This document shows positions 52,490-62,759 of a DNA stretch of 64,000 nucleotides, piece after piece. The notes below the pieces were generated by a model. It made no database searches and was not told the origin of the DNA. It worked only from the letters and a program-made list of their open reading frames with translations. Both the position numbers and the translations under genes were made by a program. The DNA lies in NCBI GenBank assembly GCA_963575745.1, contig CAUYUJ010015010.1, positions 120,765-184,764 on the forward strand, read 5' to 3'. Each line of letters begins with the position of its first letter. Position 1 is the stretch's first letter. Source of the DNA: Prorocentrum cordatum (taxonomy: Eukaryota > Sar > Dinophyceae > Prorocentrales > Prorocentraceae).

Positions 52490-54253
52490 TTAAGTGAAAG
52501 CGCTGCTGGAACAGGGGCGATGGAGAAGCGCGATCGAGAGGCCGCAGAGCGCTTCGAAACGCCGGGCCCATGGTCGCCGGCCCGCTCGCGCCGGGCCCGC
52601 GGCGGCGACGGGGGCGGGCAGCGGGGCCTCTGGGGCGGCCGCCCCGTCGGACATCGGGAAGATGTGCGTGTAGAGCGGGAAGCTGACGTAGACCAACGCG
52701 ATGAAGGCCCTCATGATGTAGCCGATGTGAACCGCCTTGTTGTGGATGCGCTTTGGGATCTCGAGCGCAGGTGCCGGGGCAGCCTTCTGCCAGCCAAGGC
52801 GCGTGTTCGTGGCGAAGATGGCCGCGGCGCTGATGTAGAAGAGGCACCGGTCGAGGGACTGGAAGACCTCGAACTCCATACGGTAGATGTCGCGGGCGCT
52901 CGCCTTGACGCAGTCGGCGTCGTGGGCCCGGGAGGGATTCAGCGTCAGCTCCAGCAGGGTGGCCGCGTTGATGAGGCACGGTGGCGGGCACAGCTCGAAC
53001 GGCTGCGTGTCGCCGAAGCGGAACTGGAAGAGGTGGGTGCTCATGAAGGACAGCAACGCGATGCCCGAGATCGTGGGGTTGAGCTTGCCAGAGGCGATGG
53101 TGTAATTGATCGAGACGTCCCAGATGCGCTTCAGGCCCACCGCTACGTGGAGCAGCGCGGCGAGCAGGACGCACTCCTCCACGACGTTGGCATTGGAGCC
53201 GAAGCCCGTCCAGTAGAGGCGGACGTAGAAGTATCCATGCCCATTGAAGTCGTCCGGGCCGAGGAACACGTGCAGGCTGCCAACTGCGTGGATGATGATG
53301 ATGATGATGAACATGAACATCGCGGAGCGCGTCAGGCCAATGCGGTCGTTTGTGAACTGGAAGTTCTTCTGGCCGAAGATCGTGAAGAGGACCTCCTTCA
53401 TGAAGGCGATGACCATGTAGATCAGAGCCCCCGTGGGCCCCAGGACGCGCCCGTACTCGCCCATCCGCTTGTTGCGGCTGTCGTTCGCCAACTTCCAGTC
53501 GCGCGCGCCATGCTCTCCCGCCGCGGCCGCCGTCGCCGCCGGGGCGCCGGCCGCCGCCGCCGGGGCCGCGCCGCCCCCTGCGCCGAGCACGCCGATGGCG
53601 GCGTCGGGGGCGCACTTCGGGATCACGTCCGCAGGGTGGATCATGTTGAGCTCCTCGGTGGCGTCCTCCCCGGCGAACGTGAGGATGGCCAGCTCGCCTC
53701 CGGGGTGCCGGCTCAGGAACGAGGTCGCGTCGAGCACCTCGCCAGCCACGACCGCCCAGCAGTCGGTCTTGCTTGTGTGCTTGGCCACCTCCTCCATGGA
53801 GTAGCCCTCGACGCCGCCCTTGCCGGCGGGCGCGGCGCCGCCCTTTGCCTTTCCGCCCTCCGCGCCCTTGTTCATGCCATCCTCGCACGAGCCGCCCGCG
53901 TTCTTGGACGCCGTCGCCTCGCCAGTGAAGCCTCCGCCAGAGAGGTCCTTCAGGCTAACGGGCTTGCAGTCCGCGCCCAGCATGCACTTGGTCGCGGCGA
54001 GGCCCGGCACGCGGCCGAACGCCACGCAGTCCAGCAACGAATTGCCCCCCAAGCGATTGTTGCCGCGCACGCCGCCGGCGACCTCGCCGGCCGCGCGGGG
54101 CCCCGGGATGGCCTTGCCGTTGGCGCCGACGCAGGCGGAGTCCGCGTCGATCTCGAGGCCGCCCATGCAGCAGTGGATCACTGGCGTGATGATGGCCACG
54201 TAGAAGGGCTCGCCCTTCACCGCGGGGCCGTCGAATACGCCCTGGTAGAACTT
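52490..54253 (-). CDS. Fumarate reductase (C-terminal part) fused to cytochrome b5 and SdhC/FrdC-type cytochrome b (587 aa visible, 5' incomplete)
   Basis: The reading begins at a strong acceptor (CCCCTTCCACCTCAG|AAG, exon base 54253) with KFYQGVFDGPAVKGEPFYVA. Residues 17-95 match the C-terminal part of soluble FAD fumarate reductases (Osm1/Frds type): a TPVIHCCMGG block (His 27) and GEVAGGVRGNNRLGGNS (Arg 67). These correspond to the substrate-binding His and Arg of flavocytochrome c3-type enzymes. A cytochrome b5 domain follows (150-220) with HPGG (His 183) and MIHP (His 206). The membrane domain contains IHAVGSLHVFLGPDDFNGHG (His 322, 328), LLHVAVGLK (His 369) and THLFQFRFGD (His 407). 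The FAD-binding N-terminal part is not visible upstream, so distal exons or truncation are both possible. Departures from consensus (PRAAGE, GGVRG, IPKC) hint at relaxed constraint. Confidence 0.75.
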   Translation of the reverse strand, partial: KFYQGVFDGPAVKGEPFYVAIITPVIHCCMGGLEIDADSACVGANGKAIPGPRAAGEVAGGVRGNNRLGGNSLLDCVAFGRVPGLAATKCMLGADCKPVSLKDLSGGGFTGEATASKNAGGSCEDGMNKGAEGGKAKGGAAPAGKGGVEGYSMEEVAKHTSKTDCWAVVAGEVLDATSFLSRHPGGELAILTFAGEDATEELNMIHPADVIPKCAPDAAIGVLGAGGGAAPAAAAGAPAATAAAAGEHGARDWKLANDSRNKRMGEYGRVLGPTGALIYMVIAFMKEVLFTIFGQKNFQFTNDRIGLTRSAMFMFIIIIIIHAVGSLHVFLGPDDFNGHGYFYVRLYWTGFGSNANVVEECVLLAALLHVAVGLKRIWDVSINYTIASGKLNPTISGIALLSFMSTHLFQFRFGDTQPFELCPPPCLINAATLLELTLNPSRAHDADCVKASARDIYRMEFEVFQSLDRCLFYISAAAIFATNTRLGWQKAAPAPALEIPKRIHNKAVHIGYIMRAFIALVYVSFPLYTHIFPMSDGAAAPEAPLPAPVAAAGPARAGRRPWARRFEALCGLSIALLHRPCSSSAFT

Positions 54254-54309
54254 CTGAGGTGGAAGGGGAAATGCACAAATAGGGAAGACGAACAGGTGCA
54301 TCAGAAGTG

Positions 54310-54540
54310 CCTCTTCCCCACTCGTCCTCCTCGGTCGCGAGCAAAATCCTCGCGCGTGTCAGTCGCGCCGGAGGAGCTGTCGCCCAGCTCGGAGAAGCCC
54401 TCGGGCAGGTCAAGGATAAGCAAGTAGCCGCCGAGGAAGACGACCGAAAACAGCACGTTGACAAAGTGCGGGTGGCCGAGCAACTGCCCCCCTTCCAAAA
54501 ATTTGAGTCCGCCGTGGCGCGCATATCTGAGGCATAGCGT
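54310..54540 (-). other. Possible upstream exon with a transmembrane helix
   Basis: The minus strand reads GLKFLEGGQLLGHPHFVNVL, then SVVFLGGYLLILDLPEG and an acidic tail before a stop near 54302. The segment is protein-like with one hydrophobic helix, but it does not look like the missing part of fumarate reductase. It may be an exon of the fusion gene or a separate fragment; no good donor was found. Confidence 0.3.
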
Positions 54541-54936
54541 ACGAAGTGAACTAAGACGTGTCTGAAAAATATTGCCGTTGTACTTGGGTGGCGGACGAGT
54601 CGCAGATGCTGGTGTCATCGTGCTGCGACGTGTCCAATGCATGCAAAAATCCAAGTAATCAGCAGCCCTCTTCTCAATGCTGTCGCGCCCCTCGCCCGGC
54701 CAGCCGGAAAACGATGACAGTGCTGAGCGATGATCAGCCGGAGAACGTCGTGGGACGAGTCGGCGCGACACCCCTTACCTGCGGAAAAAAACTGCGAAGG
54801 GTGGAGAGAAGCTCAGCCCGTGTCCGAGCCAGGCGCGCGCCGGCCCCCCTCAGTGGGCGGGGGGGCCAGGGTGCCCCGCGAGCCAGAAAACCAAGCCCTG
54901 AGCACCGTCGCCGCCGGCGCCACCCGGCTGCATCTA

Positions 54937-55723
54937 CTAGCGCCGACGCTCCCTGACCCTGAGCGTCGTCCAGAGCTGCTCCTCGGGGTTCCCCTGGTTG
55001 GATTGCTTCAACTCCACCCTGACATCTACGCCGTCGCACTCTGCCATCTCCATGACATGACCCAAGCTGAGCCGGAGGTCCTCGGGGATCATCACGAGAT
55101 TGACGGTGGGCGCCCACAGCCACGTCCTGTCGCCCATCGGCTTCGGGTAGCGCGACGCGATCCCAGAGAACAACCGGTCGAAGTCTTTGGGCCCGAGCTG
55201 CGTGAACATAGCCAGGTGCATGTCCCCGGCCTCCTTTGCCTGCGGCGTGAGGCCGGCGGTCTTGTCAGGCTCCAGACCGGGCGCCGTCTCGCGCATCCTG
55301 GTAAAGAACGCGTGGAGCATGAAAGTCTTCTTGTGGCCCCGCGGGCGGGGCGCGCCGCCCTTCCGCCGAGGCCCCCGCGGAACCTTTGGAGATAGGCGCG
55401 GCACCCTTCCCCCCGTCGACCGCCATGCCCCCCTCGCCCTCGGCCTTGCGCTTCTTTCCGCCTCCCTCGGGGTGGTTGCTCGCCCACTTCTGACCGAGAA
55501 TGTAGAAAGCGTCCGTCTCTGCCTTGCCACGAAAAAATACGGCTATTTGAACTGCATCTGCTACAGGCCGCATCTCTCGTCTGAGAAATAAATGATCACG
55601 CAAGAGCGCCGTGAGCACGTCAGCATCGCCGTTGCTGCCCCGCGCCCCCGTGCCGTCTGGGGCCCGGCCTGGGCGTGCCGGCGCAGCCTGGTCGTTCTGA
55701 GCTGCTGCCAGTGCCGCCCGCAT
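54937..55723 (-). CDS. Unidentified gene, one frame change (about 260 aa)
   Basis: The first segment, from ATG at 55723, reads MRAALAAAQNDQ, then DVLTALLRDHLFLRREMRPV and QIAVFFRGKAETDAFYILGQ, followed by a Lys/Gly-rich linker. The second, in another frame, reads FMLHAFFTRMRETAPGLEPD, then MHLAMFTQLGPKDFDRLFSG, WAPTVNLVMIPEDLRLSLGH and the end TTLRVRERRR. The shift probably lies at a C-run near 55420. Both halves look like one soluble protein. From recollection it resembles a repeated, unnamed dinoflagellate family; function unknown. Confidence 0.5.
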
Positions 55724-55976
55724 GGCTGCGGCGTCCGTTGCTGAAGAGTAGTGTTACAAGAGACGACGATGGCCGCGCGCTGATGCACGGACAGCCCTAG
55801 CCGAACTGGCTACAACATGAAATCATTGGCAGAGATTTGCAAAATGATCTCCCCTGTCCCCTGACAGCTGCCCACTGCTCCGTCCGCACAGGCTCCGATA
55901 CGGGAGTGTCCAATATTTGTTGAAAACCTGGCCCGGGGCCATTGTGCACTTTCTGCCCTCCCCCGCCCCCCCCCCT

Positions 55977-57560
55977 TCTCGCGCAGCGGCGTGGATATGA
56001 TGTCGGGCAGCGCGACGCTGACCTTCGGCAGCGCGGTCTTGCAATTTAGCGACGCGGACAAATAATTCGGCACCGCGGGCTTGTAATCTAGCAACCCGGA
56101 CTGGGCATTTGGCAGCGCGGGCTTGCGACCTGACAGCACCATCGCGCAATTCGGCAGCGCGAGCAAGCGCTTCGGCAACTCCCCCCTCTGTGAAATCCTC
56201 CTCCTTCACTCCCGCCTCGGCGATGCGTGCGCGGGAACTTCGCCCTGACTCCGGCGACGTCGTTCACGTATCTTGTTCGAGCAAGCCACGTGTCGCAGGG
56301 CATGCTTGTGCAGACCTTCGTGCGCATATAACATGTTCGGGTATCCGGAAAAGAGCGTTGCAGAACGAGCACTTCGAGAGATCATCTCGCCCCCCCCCCC
56401 CGGCCTCGCGCAGCGGCGTGGGCTCGGCATTCGGCGGCGCGACCCTGACCTTCGACAGCGCGGGCTTGCAATATAGCAGCGCGGACAAGTAATTCGGCAC
56501 CGCGGGCTTGTAATCTAGCACCCCGGAGCGGGCATTTGGAAACGCGGGCTTGTGACCTGACAGCGCCATCGCACAATTCGGCACCGCGAGCAAGCACTTC
56601 GGCAACTCCCCCTTCCTCTGTGAAATCCTCCTCCTTCACTCCCGCCTCCGTGATGAAGGTAATGCTGATGGCGAGCATGGTGCAGTTGCTGTAGGTGGAT
56701 CTTCACGTTGGCACCGTTTTTGCGAGGGGGCGCGCTGAGGAAGCTATGGCTGTTGATGCCCATAGCGGCTGGCATTGCGAACAGAGAAGTGCACCCATGG
56801 CAATTCCTGTGGGCTGCCCCCAACCAGCTGTAATCAATGACGTGTGCAGGGCACCAACACCGTGGATACCAACAGTAAGAGCTTGAGGTGGATGGCGGAG
56901 AGTCAATCGGAGCAGGCGGTGGTGCTGGTGCTGTTTATGAGAGGGCGCGCTGAGGAAGCTATGGCTGTTGTTGCCCATAGCGGTCGGCATTCTGAAGAGA
57001 AGTGCACCCAGGGCAATTCCTGCGGGCTGCCCCCAACCAGCGGTTATCAATGACGCGCGCAGAGCACCAACACCAACTATACGAGTTCCAAGAAAAAGCT
57101 GTTCACTCAATATTGCTGTTATACAACTCTTCGATGTGAAAATATACGCGTGCGACTGTGAGCGTATCCTCCTCCATGTCCATAACTGTAGCCCCCGTCG
57201 ATTACACAGCACTGGCCTGGCGTTTCTGAGCACCCACTCGGCCACGATGTTGGCGCAATACGATTTGAGCTGCGTCGGGCGCTACATTGGGAAACGTGTT
57301 GGAATTCAGGGGGAGCCCATGCAATGCGCGTCTCTCCAAGCAACTGCGGGCGCGACGTGCGACTCCGTGCGCTGTGGTATAGCAAGTGCAGCAATGAATA
57401 CACGGGAACTCCGCCTTGACTCTGGCGACGTCGTTCACGTATCTTGTTCGAGCAAGCCGCGCGTCGTAGGGCGTACTTGTGCAAACCTTCATATGTATAA
57501 AACATGTTCGGGTATCTGGAAAACGAGCGTTGCAGAACGAGCACTTCGAGATATCATATC
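55977..57560. repeat. Shuffled duplicated modules (three types)
   Basis: Module 1 (about 250 bp) occurs at 55977-56223 and 56403-56653. Module 2 (about 165 bp, containing GACGTCGTTCACGTATCTTG) occurs at 56225-56390 and 57397-57560. Module 3 (about 145 bp, containing GCGCGCTGAGGAAGCTATGG) occurs at 56708-56850 and 56944-57085. Module 1 itself consists of 33-bp subrepeats. On the minus strand these encode an 11-residue pattern (RVAKLQDRAAE) in one frame and PALPNAQSGLL-like repeats in another. Whether any frame is translated is unknown. Confidence 0.8.
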
Positions 57561-58815
57561 CTGGGGCCTGGAAGGCGCAGGTAGACCTGTGAGCGCCGTC
57601 GGCCTTCTTTGCCCTATCACAGCATGCTCCTCCTTGCCCTTCGCCTTCCTGATTTTGATCGGGTTGGGGTGGCCCGGGATGTCCTGGATGCGTCTCCTTG
57701 TTCTCCTCCGTGTCCTCCTCCTCCGTGTCCCGCGCCTCCTCCCCCTCTGCCTTCCCTGCTTGATGATGATGCCCCGGTAGAAGTAGATCTAATGCGTAGT
57801 TTGTCCATGCTGCTTTTTCCTTTGAGTCGTGGCCGCTTGAGCCCGGTAGCAGCGACCGTGGCCGGTGTGGGCGTCGATAGCGAAGTAGACGATTTCAGTC
57901 CCAAGCTTTGCCGGCGTCATTTGCCCTGCGCTCCGAAGCACGCGGTCTGGTAAGCGATGGGGGCCGATAGTTTTCATCGTAATCGCCGACGTACGCTCAA
58001 ATCTGCTGCGGAGTGCGTGGCGCGAGGTGCCTTGGCGAGGGGGCGCGTTGTCATCCGCGAAGCTGCCGTCATAATCGCGGCCTTGATGGCGCCCAGCTCC
58101 GCTCGCCAACGTTTCGCGGCTGGCACTTCAGATCCGTGTTCTTCTCGGTGTAAGCGGCGTTCTCGGGCAGCTGCTGCTTGGCGCCGTTGGTCGCCAGTTT
58201 TGGTTATGCGTGAGGACATGCGTTGCGCCGGCGTCGTCTGCGTGAACGGGCCTCTGCAGTGAGGGCATTGTCCTCTTCCGCTCGCGTCAATGGAAATGCC
58301 CCGGATGATCTCTCGAGATTGCAAGCGGGTGCGTTCGCGTCGAGTGGCCTTTCCATCTGGTCCATGTCGATTGGCCCATTCATCTTCAGCTGCTCGTTTG
58401 AGTTCGCGGGCTCCCCACTTGGCCGTCAAACGTTTCCAGAGTCGCCTGTCTGCCGCTACCGAGTACCATGCCGTCTGCCGAGTGTCCTCTGGATGGTCTG
58501 TGAATTGCATGACTCCACGAATGCGCTGCCACAACTGTTGCCTGGTAGTGGGGCGCTGTCGGAAGCCAGCCCCCCGAGCTGCTGGGAGATCATGTTCTGG
58601 GCGAAGCCATCCACGTAGAAGTTTGCACTCCCATCGATCCTCGCTCATCCTGGCCATGTCTCCTACCTAGCGTAATTGTTGGACTCCGATGGAAACGTGG
58701 ATTGGGTCAAGTCCGATCCCTTTGCGTAGATCTTGCATTGTGATCTGTTGGTCGTGCATATCACTGCGTTTCGTGGCCGTGGCCCCCGTCGCCATCCTGG
58801 TGTGGAATTTCTTGA

Positions 58816-60177
58816 TTAGCTGGAGTTGCACAGATGTAACTGCTCGGCATTCCAGTCCGCATAGAAGGGGGGCCTCCGCTGTGGCTTTGAGAACTCTTCC
58901 AAGATCTCGGTCAGAAAGTCCTCGGCGAGAGAGCTGTCGAAAAACCTTAGCCCAGAGACGTCGAGCCGCCTGGATCCTTTTACCTGTGTCAACGTTGTGG
59001 CATCCATTGGGTTCCAGCCATCCTCCCAACAATTTGACTGCCTTGTCGTGCTGCTCCGTCTCGGGGTCGGGCATTGCTGGGGGGGCAGGGGTCTTTTTGC
59101 CACGAATGCGTCGTCGTGATCGTTGTGAACGTTTTCCGGCTTCCAGTCGTTCCTGTTTGCCCATGTGTACCTTTTTCCCCACTCCCCCATGATGGGCTGC
59201 GCCATGTGTTCTACTTCCTGGAGAACCTGCATTCGACACCAGAGGGAGGTATCATCCGCAAAAAGTAGATCTACGAGGCGTTCAAAGACTTTCGGAATGC
59301 GCGGTGGATCACGGTGCTGTCGTCGGCCCAAGGGTTGCTGCGAGCTCCAGCCGATGTCTGCTCCCACCGCTGACCCAAAACGTGTCGATAGCTGTGGTCG
59401 GAGGTCGTGCGTGACGCTGCCGTGGAAAATGTTGAAGCAAGCGGGGCTGCTTGGATCGCCTTCGCGGAACCCTTCTTCAAGTTGAAAAAGCCTAGATTCC
59501 CATTCTGTGGTGCGAACTCGGTATTGACATGAACCGTGGAGACCAAGTATGATTGTCCGCAACGACTCAGGTATCCTGGCGCGCTCAAAGACTGGATCCG
59601 CCGCCGCTCGCGGGACGGAGACGTAAGCCTTTTCGATGTCCAAGAAAAGCAATACCAAGGCCAGGAGCCGCGAAGCGGGCACTTCCCCAATTTCCGCTGC
59701 CATTTCCAATATGCATCTTGCAATAAAAAATGGGCCGATCGTGCTACGTTCCGTGCGAGAACCCCACTGCGTCTGCGTGAAGACGTTGTTGCATTCTGCG
59801 TGATGCTGAAGTCCTTCTGCTATGACCTTACAAATAAGACTAACATTCACATTTATGAGCCACAGCGTGCGGTAGTTGCCCAATTCGTGCCGAGGGCCTT
59901 TCCTGCAAAGTCGAAATCCCAAGACGCCCGCGACATCGGCCGGCCAGTCCTGCGGGCGAGCGCCCCAGAGTTCCCAAACGGCCCGGATCAGCATTTGCTT
60001 GCCTTTCGCACCGAGTGTTTTCAGGAGGCCTACGCTGATTGCGTCGATGCCGGCCGCGCTGTCATTCATCTCGGTCGGTGCTGTGAGAATTTCTTTTGTC
60101 CGCAGGTTGTGCGCCCAGGCTCTCGTCGCGCGGGATCGGGGGAACGCCCCGCTGGATAGTCTCGTCGGTGACCTCAA
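58816..60177 (-). pseudogene. LINE reverse transcriptase domain
   Basis: A 453-codon frame contains AAGIDAISVGLLKTLG, the fingers block NYRTLWLINVNVSLICKVIA, motif A LLFLDIEKAYVSVPRA (Asp 180), motif B EEGFREGDPSSPACFNIF and motif C LLFADDTSLWC (FADD at 306-309). In motif A the usual KAYD is KAYV, so the second Asp is lost. It is joined out of frame to the upstream endonuclease and downstream Cys-rich part. Confidence 0.82.
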
Positions 60178-60916
60178 CTAGGTCGGCCCCGAGAGTTTCG
60201 AGGAAGTTGGCAATGGCGTCAAGTGCATGTGGTTCTTCACTGTGGCGGGTCCGACTGGCAGTATAGACCCCCAGTTTCGGCAATGACGCGTAGAACTGCT
60301 ACCGATCACCCATGTCCATGGCTCGAATAATCTCTGCACAGACTTGTCGAACGTATCGGGCGCGTGCAAGCCGTTTGAAATATTCCCATTTCCGCTTGGC
60401 CATTTTGAACTCCTGCCGGGTAGTCGGTTCCAGGGGCGTCCGCTTAGCACCCGCAAGGCGGCGACGTGCTGCTTCCATATCTGTCCAGAGATTGGCGATC
60501 GCGACGGCGTCGTCTTCGGTGCACGGAAGGCCATAGGAAGGATGCAGGCGACCTCGCCCCAACACTTCGTCAGGTACCTCTGTCACCGCGACGCGAAGAG
60601 TGGCCCAAGGAGAAGAGCTCGATGATCCAGTCCCAGTAGAGCAAGAGCTAGGCCACGGGTCGCTCAGCGGGAGGTCCGGGAGCTTATCTTACACTCGTCG
60701 CTGAATGAGCTGGCGGCGCATAGAAGTACATTCGCTCTTCCCGCTGAGCAGGCCGACGTTGAGTTCGGAAGGGGCGGGGTCCTGTTTGCGCGTCTCCCAG
60801 TAGTGAATGGCCAGAAATTCAGCGCGTCGAGCACGTCTCTGTCGGCGTCCTGCTTCCGATCCCATGTGCAGAAGGTAAACCCGTCCCACATGATCAGAAA
60901 ATCTGTGGCGAAGCTG

Positions 60917-61690
60917 TTATCGAATGCGCTGTGCACTGGATTTATGTGTCGTGGGAATCAGCATCCCGTCCAATTCGTACCACATGCCTGTCTGCGGATG
61001 TTGCCACGTGCCACGTCGAGATAATGACAAGAAGGAGTCAGCGAGCGATACTGAAGTCTCTGACAAAAGTTGCATCCACTTCTTCCCCGCCGCTGTTGTG
61101 GCGGCGGGTAAGCAGCGCGAGCCAGTATGGAGAGAGTCGTAATAGAAAACGGGGCCGCGATGTGCGTTGAAATCGCCTCCCCGAATTTGTGTACCTCCCA
61201 GAATGCTTAAACGATGGTGGAACTCAAAAACACGTTGGTGCCATGGGCGAAACTCTGCTGCAGCCACGCCGGTCGGACCATAAATGCCGATCATGTTGTA
61301 GCACTCGTTGTTATCAAAGCGAAGGCGGGCGACAACTAGACGATCTCCTTTGCGATGCCAGCGTCCGCCCCCCTGTTCACATGCGCGCCGGGCGCGAGGC
61401 CCAAGTAAAAGCGCAGCGCGTCCACTTGTAAGAAGAAGGAACTCTTCAAGATAGACTCGACACTGCTCCTCGCCGTGATATTCGGACAAAAAAGCCAAGT
61501 CCCACGTCTCCGACGTTGCGGCATGCAGTAGGTGCCATAGCTTATCACGGTGGGCTATAAGCCTCCAGTTCAGGCCCTGAGCGTTCTGTACCGCGAACTT
61601 CCAGCTCTCCGTAAGAGGTGCACTGGGCGCCGGGTGGCGCCTTTGGTGATTGTCGATTGGCTCGCCGTCCAGTGCGGGCAACGGTGCCAT
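60917..61690 (-). pseudogene. LINE endonuclease domain (APE-like)
   Basis: Reads FAVQNAQGLNWRLIAHRDKL, LAFLSEYHGEEQCRVYLEEF, NECYNMIGIYGPTG and IRGGDFNAHRGPVF. The N (in QNAQG), E (in SEYHG), Y-GP and D-x-N (in GDFNAH) blocks are those of apurinic-endonuclease-type LINE domains. The downstream SDH block was not found. Confidence 0.78.
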
Positions 61691-61859
61691 CCTCCTGATC
61701 AGTGATCACCACGCTGGGCGCCCGCCGCGACTGTCCTCGACCAACTACAGGTTACTCATTTTGCCCCTGAGGGCCAGGCCCCCCCCCCCTTGCGAAAAAA
61801 GATGGCGAACCCGAGCCACCGATGTGGTGGCCGATGTCATCTGTTAGCCGCGCTCAAAA

Positions 61860-62270
61860 TCAGCGCTCCCGTAGGAGCGGTGCCGAAGCACAGTTGAGGT
61901 GTTCCACGCTCGCGCCGACCCCCTGGGCGTATCCCGCGGCGTGCAAAAGAGCGAAGGGAATGAGGTAGATGTCCGCGAGAGGGTAGAACTTCTTGCCCGA
62001 ACCCGTCTTACCGCTGGCCTCGCCCCAAGACTTGCCGCTGGGGTAGGCTGGGAATGAGCCGCCGTCCGGGCCCTTCTCGGTCTTCTTAGCGGCCTCGACA
62101 TGCCCCTTGTGAGTCTGCTCCAGCACGGAAACGGGAACGCCCGTGTCCTTGGCGAGCGCCTCGCCAATCCATGGCCCGCGGCCAGCGCAGCGCTTGCAGT
62201 GCTGGCGGGATGCGCTCGAAGGCCCAGCCTGAGGGGGCATCATGGATGTTGCAGACTGATGCGAGGGCCG
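61860..62270 (-). CDS. Candidate C-terminal exon of an unidentified protein
   Basis: Reads ATSMMPPQAGPSSASRQHCK, RCAGRGPWIGEALAKDTGVP, VSVLEQTHKGHVEAAKKTEK, then FYPLADIYLIPFALLHAAGY and a stop near 61860. Composition is protein-like with a hydrophobic helix near the end. Upstream frames are Pro/Arg-rich and not convincing. Confidence 0.35.
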   Translation of the reverse strand, partial: RPSHQSATSMMPPQAGPSSASRQHCKRCAGRGPWIGEALAKDTGVPVSVLEQTHKGHVEAAKKTEKGPDGGSFPAYPSGKSWGEASGKTGSGKKFYPLADIYLIPFALLHAAGYAQGVGASVEHLNCASAPLLRER

Positions 62271-62759
62271 TGCCAGTGCAGTCGTAAAACGCCAGTGAAT
62301 TTTGCCGCCACCGCGCCCCAGAAGAACCGCCTCCACGGCAGATAGCCTCTCGCCCGCTCTGTCGTAGTAGCCGCAGCCGATGCCCCCCGATGGGGGGCCA
62401 GTGAGGCAGCCCCAGGGGCCGCCGAGGCGGCGCGCCCCACGGCGGCGCCTGAGCCCCCCCCCAGGGGAAGCCCCTCGGGCCCGCCGCGGGGTAAAGAGGA
62501 AGACGATGACGAGCGTCGGGAAAAAGAGGATATCTACAACCCAGCTCCAACCACCAACTGCGCTGCGAGTCGAAAGCCAGGAAGACCGCGGGAACCTGCA
62601 TGGGGCACTCATAGAAAATTACTTTCGCTTGGGCTTTGTCGGCTGCTCGGGTGCCTCCATCTCCTCGCCCTCTTCTTCTTGCTGCTTCTTGCCGCCGCCA
62701 GTCCTGAGCGACATCAACCACTTGATCGTCGGCCCGTCTTGCGCGTGCATCGGGGGGGG

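Larger units (their letters stand above)
57974..61690 (-). mobile_element. Degenerate LINE (APE-type non-LTR) retrotransposon
   Basis: Read on the minus strand the order is endonuclease, a helical connector, reverse transcriptase and a Cys-rich C-terminal region. Frame shifts separate most parts. Endonuclease and RT motifs are described in the sub-features. The connector (60586-60062) includes EFKMAKRKWEYFKRLARARY. The C-terminal region (59239-57974) includes WLEPNGCHNVDTGKRIQAAR and a zinc-knuckle-like CPHCRGPF. Multiple frame breaks make this copy inactive. No poly-A tail or target-site duplication was identified, so both ends are approximate. Confidence 0.8.

Noticed and set aside
55690-55735. 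Spliced-leader-like GCCGCAGCCATGCGG upstream of the 54937-55723 gene
   Set aside because: Only the 5' part matches and it overlaps the start codon; GC-rich sequence makes this likely chance.
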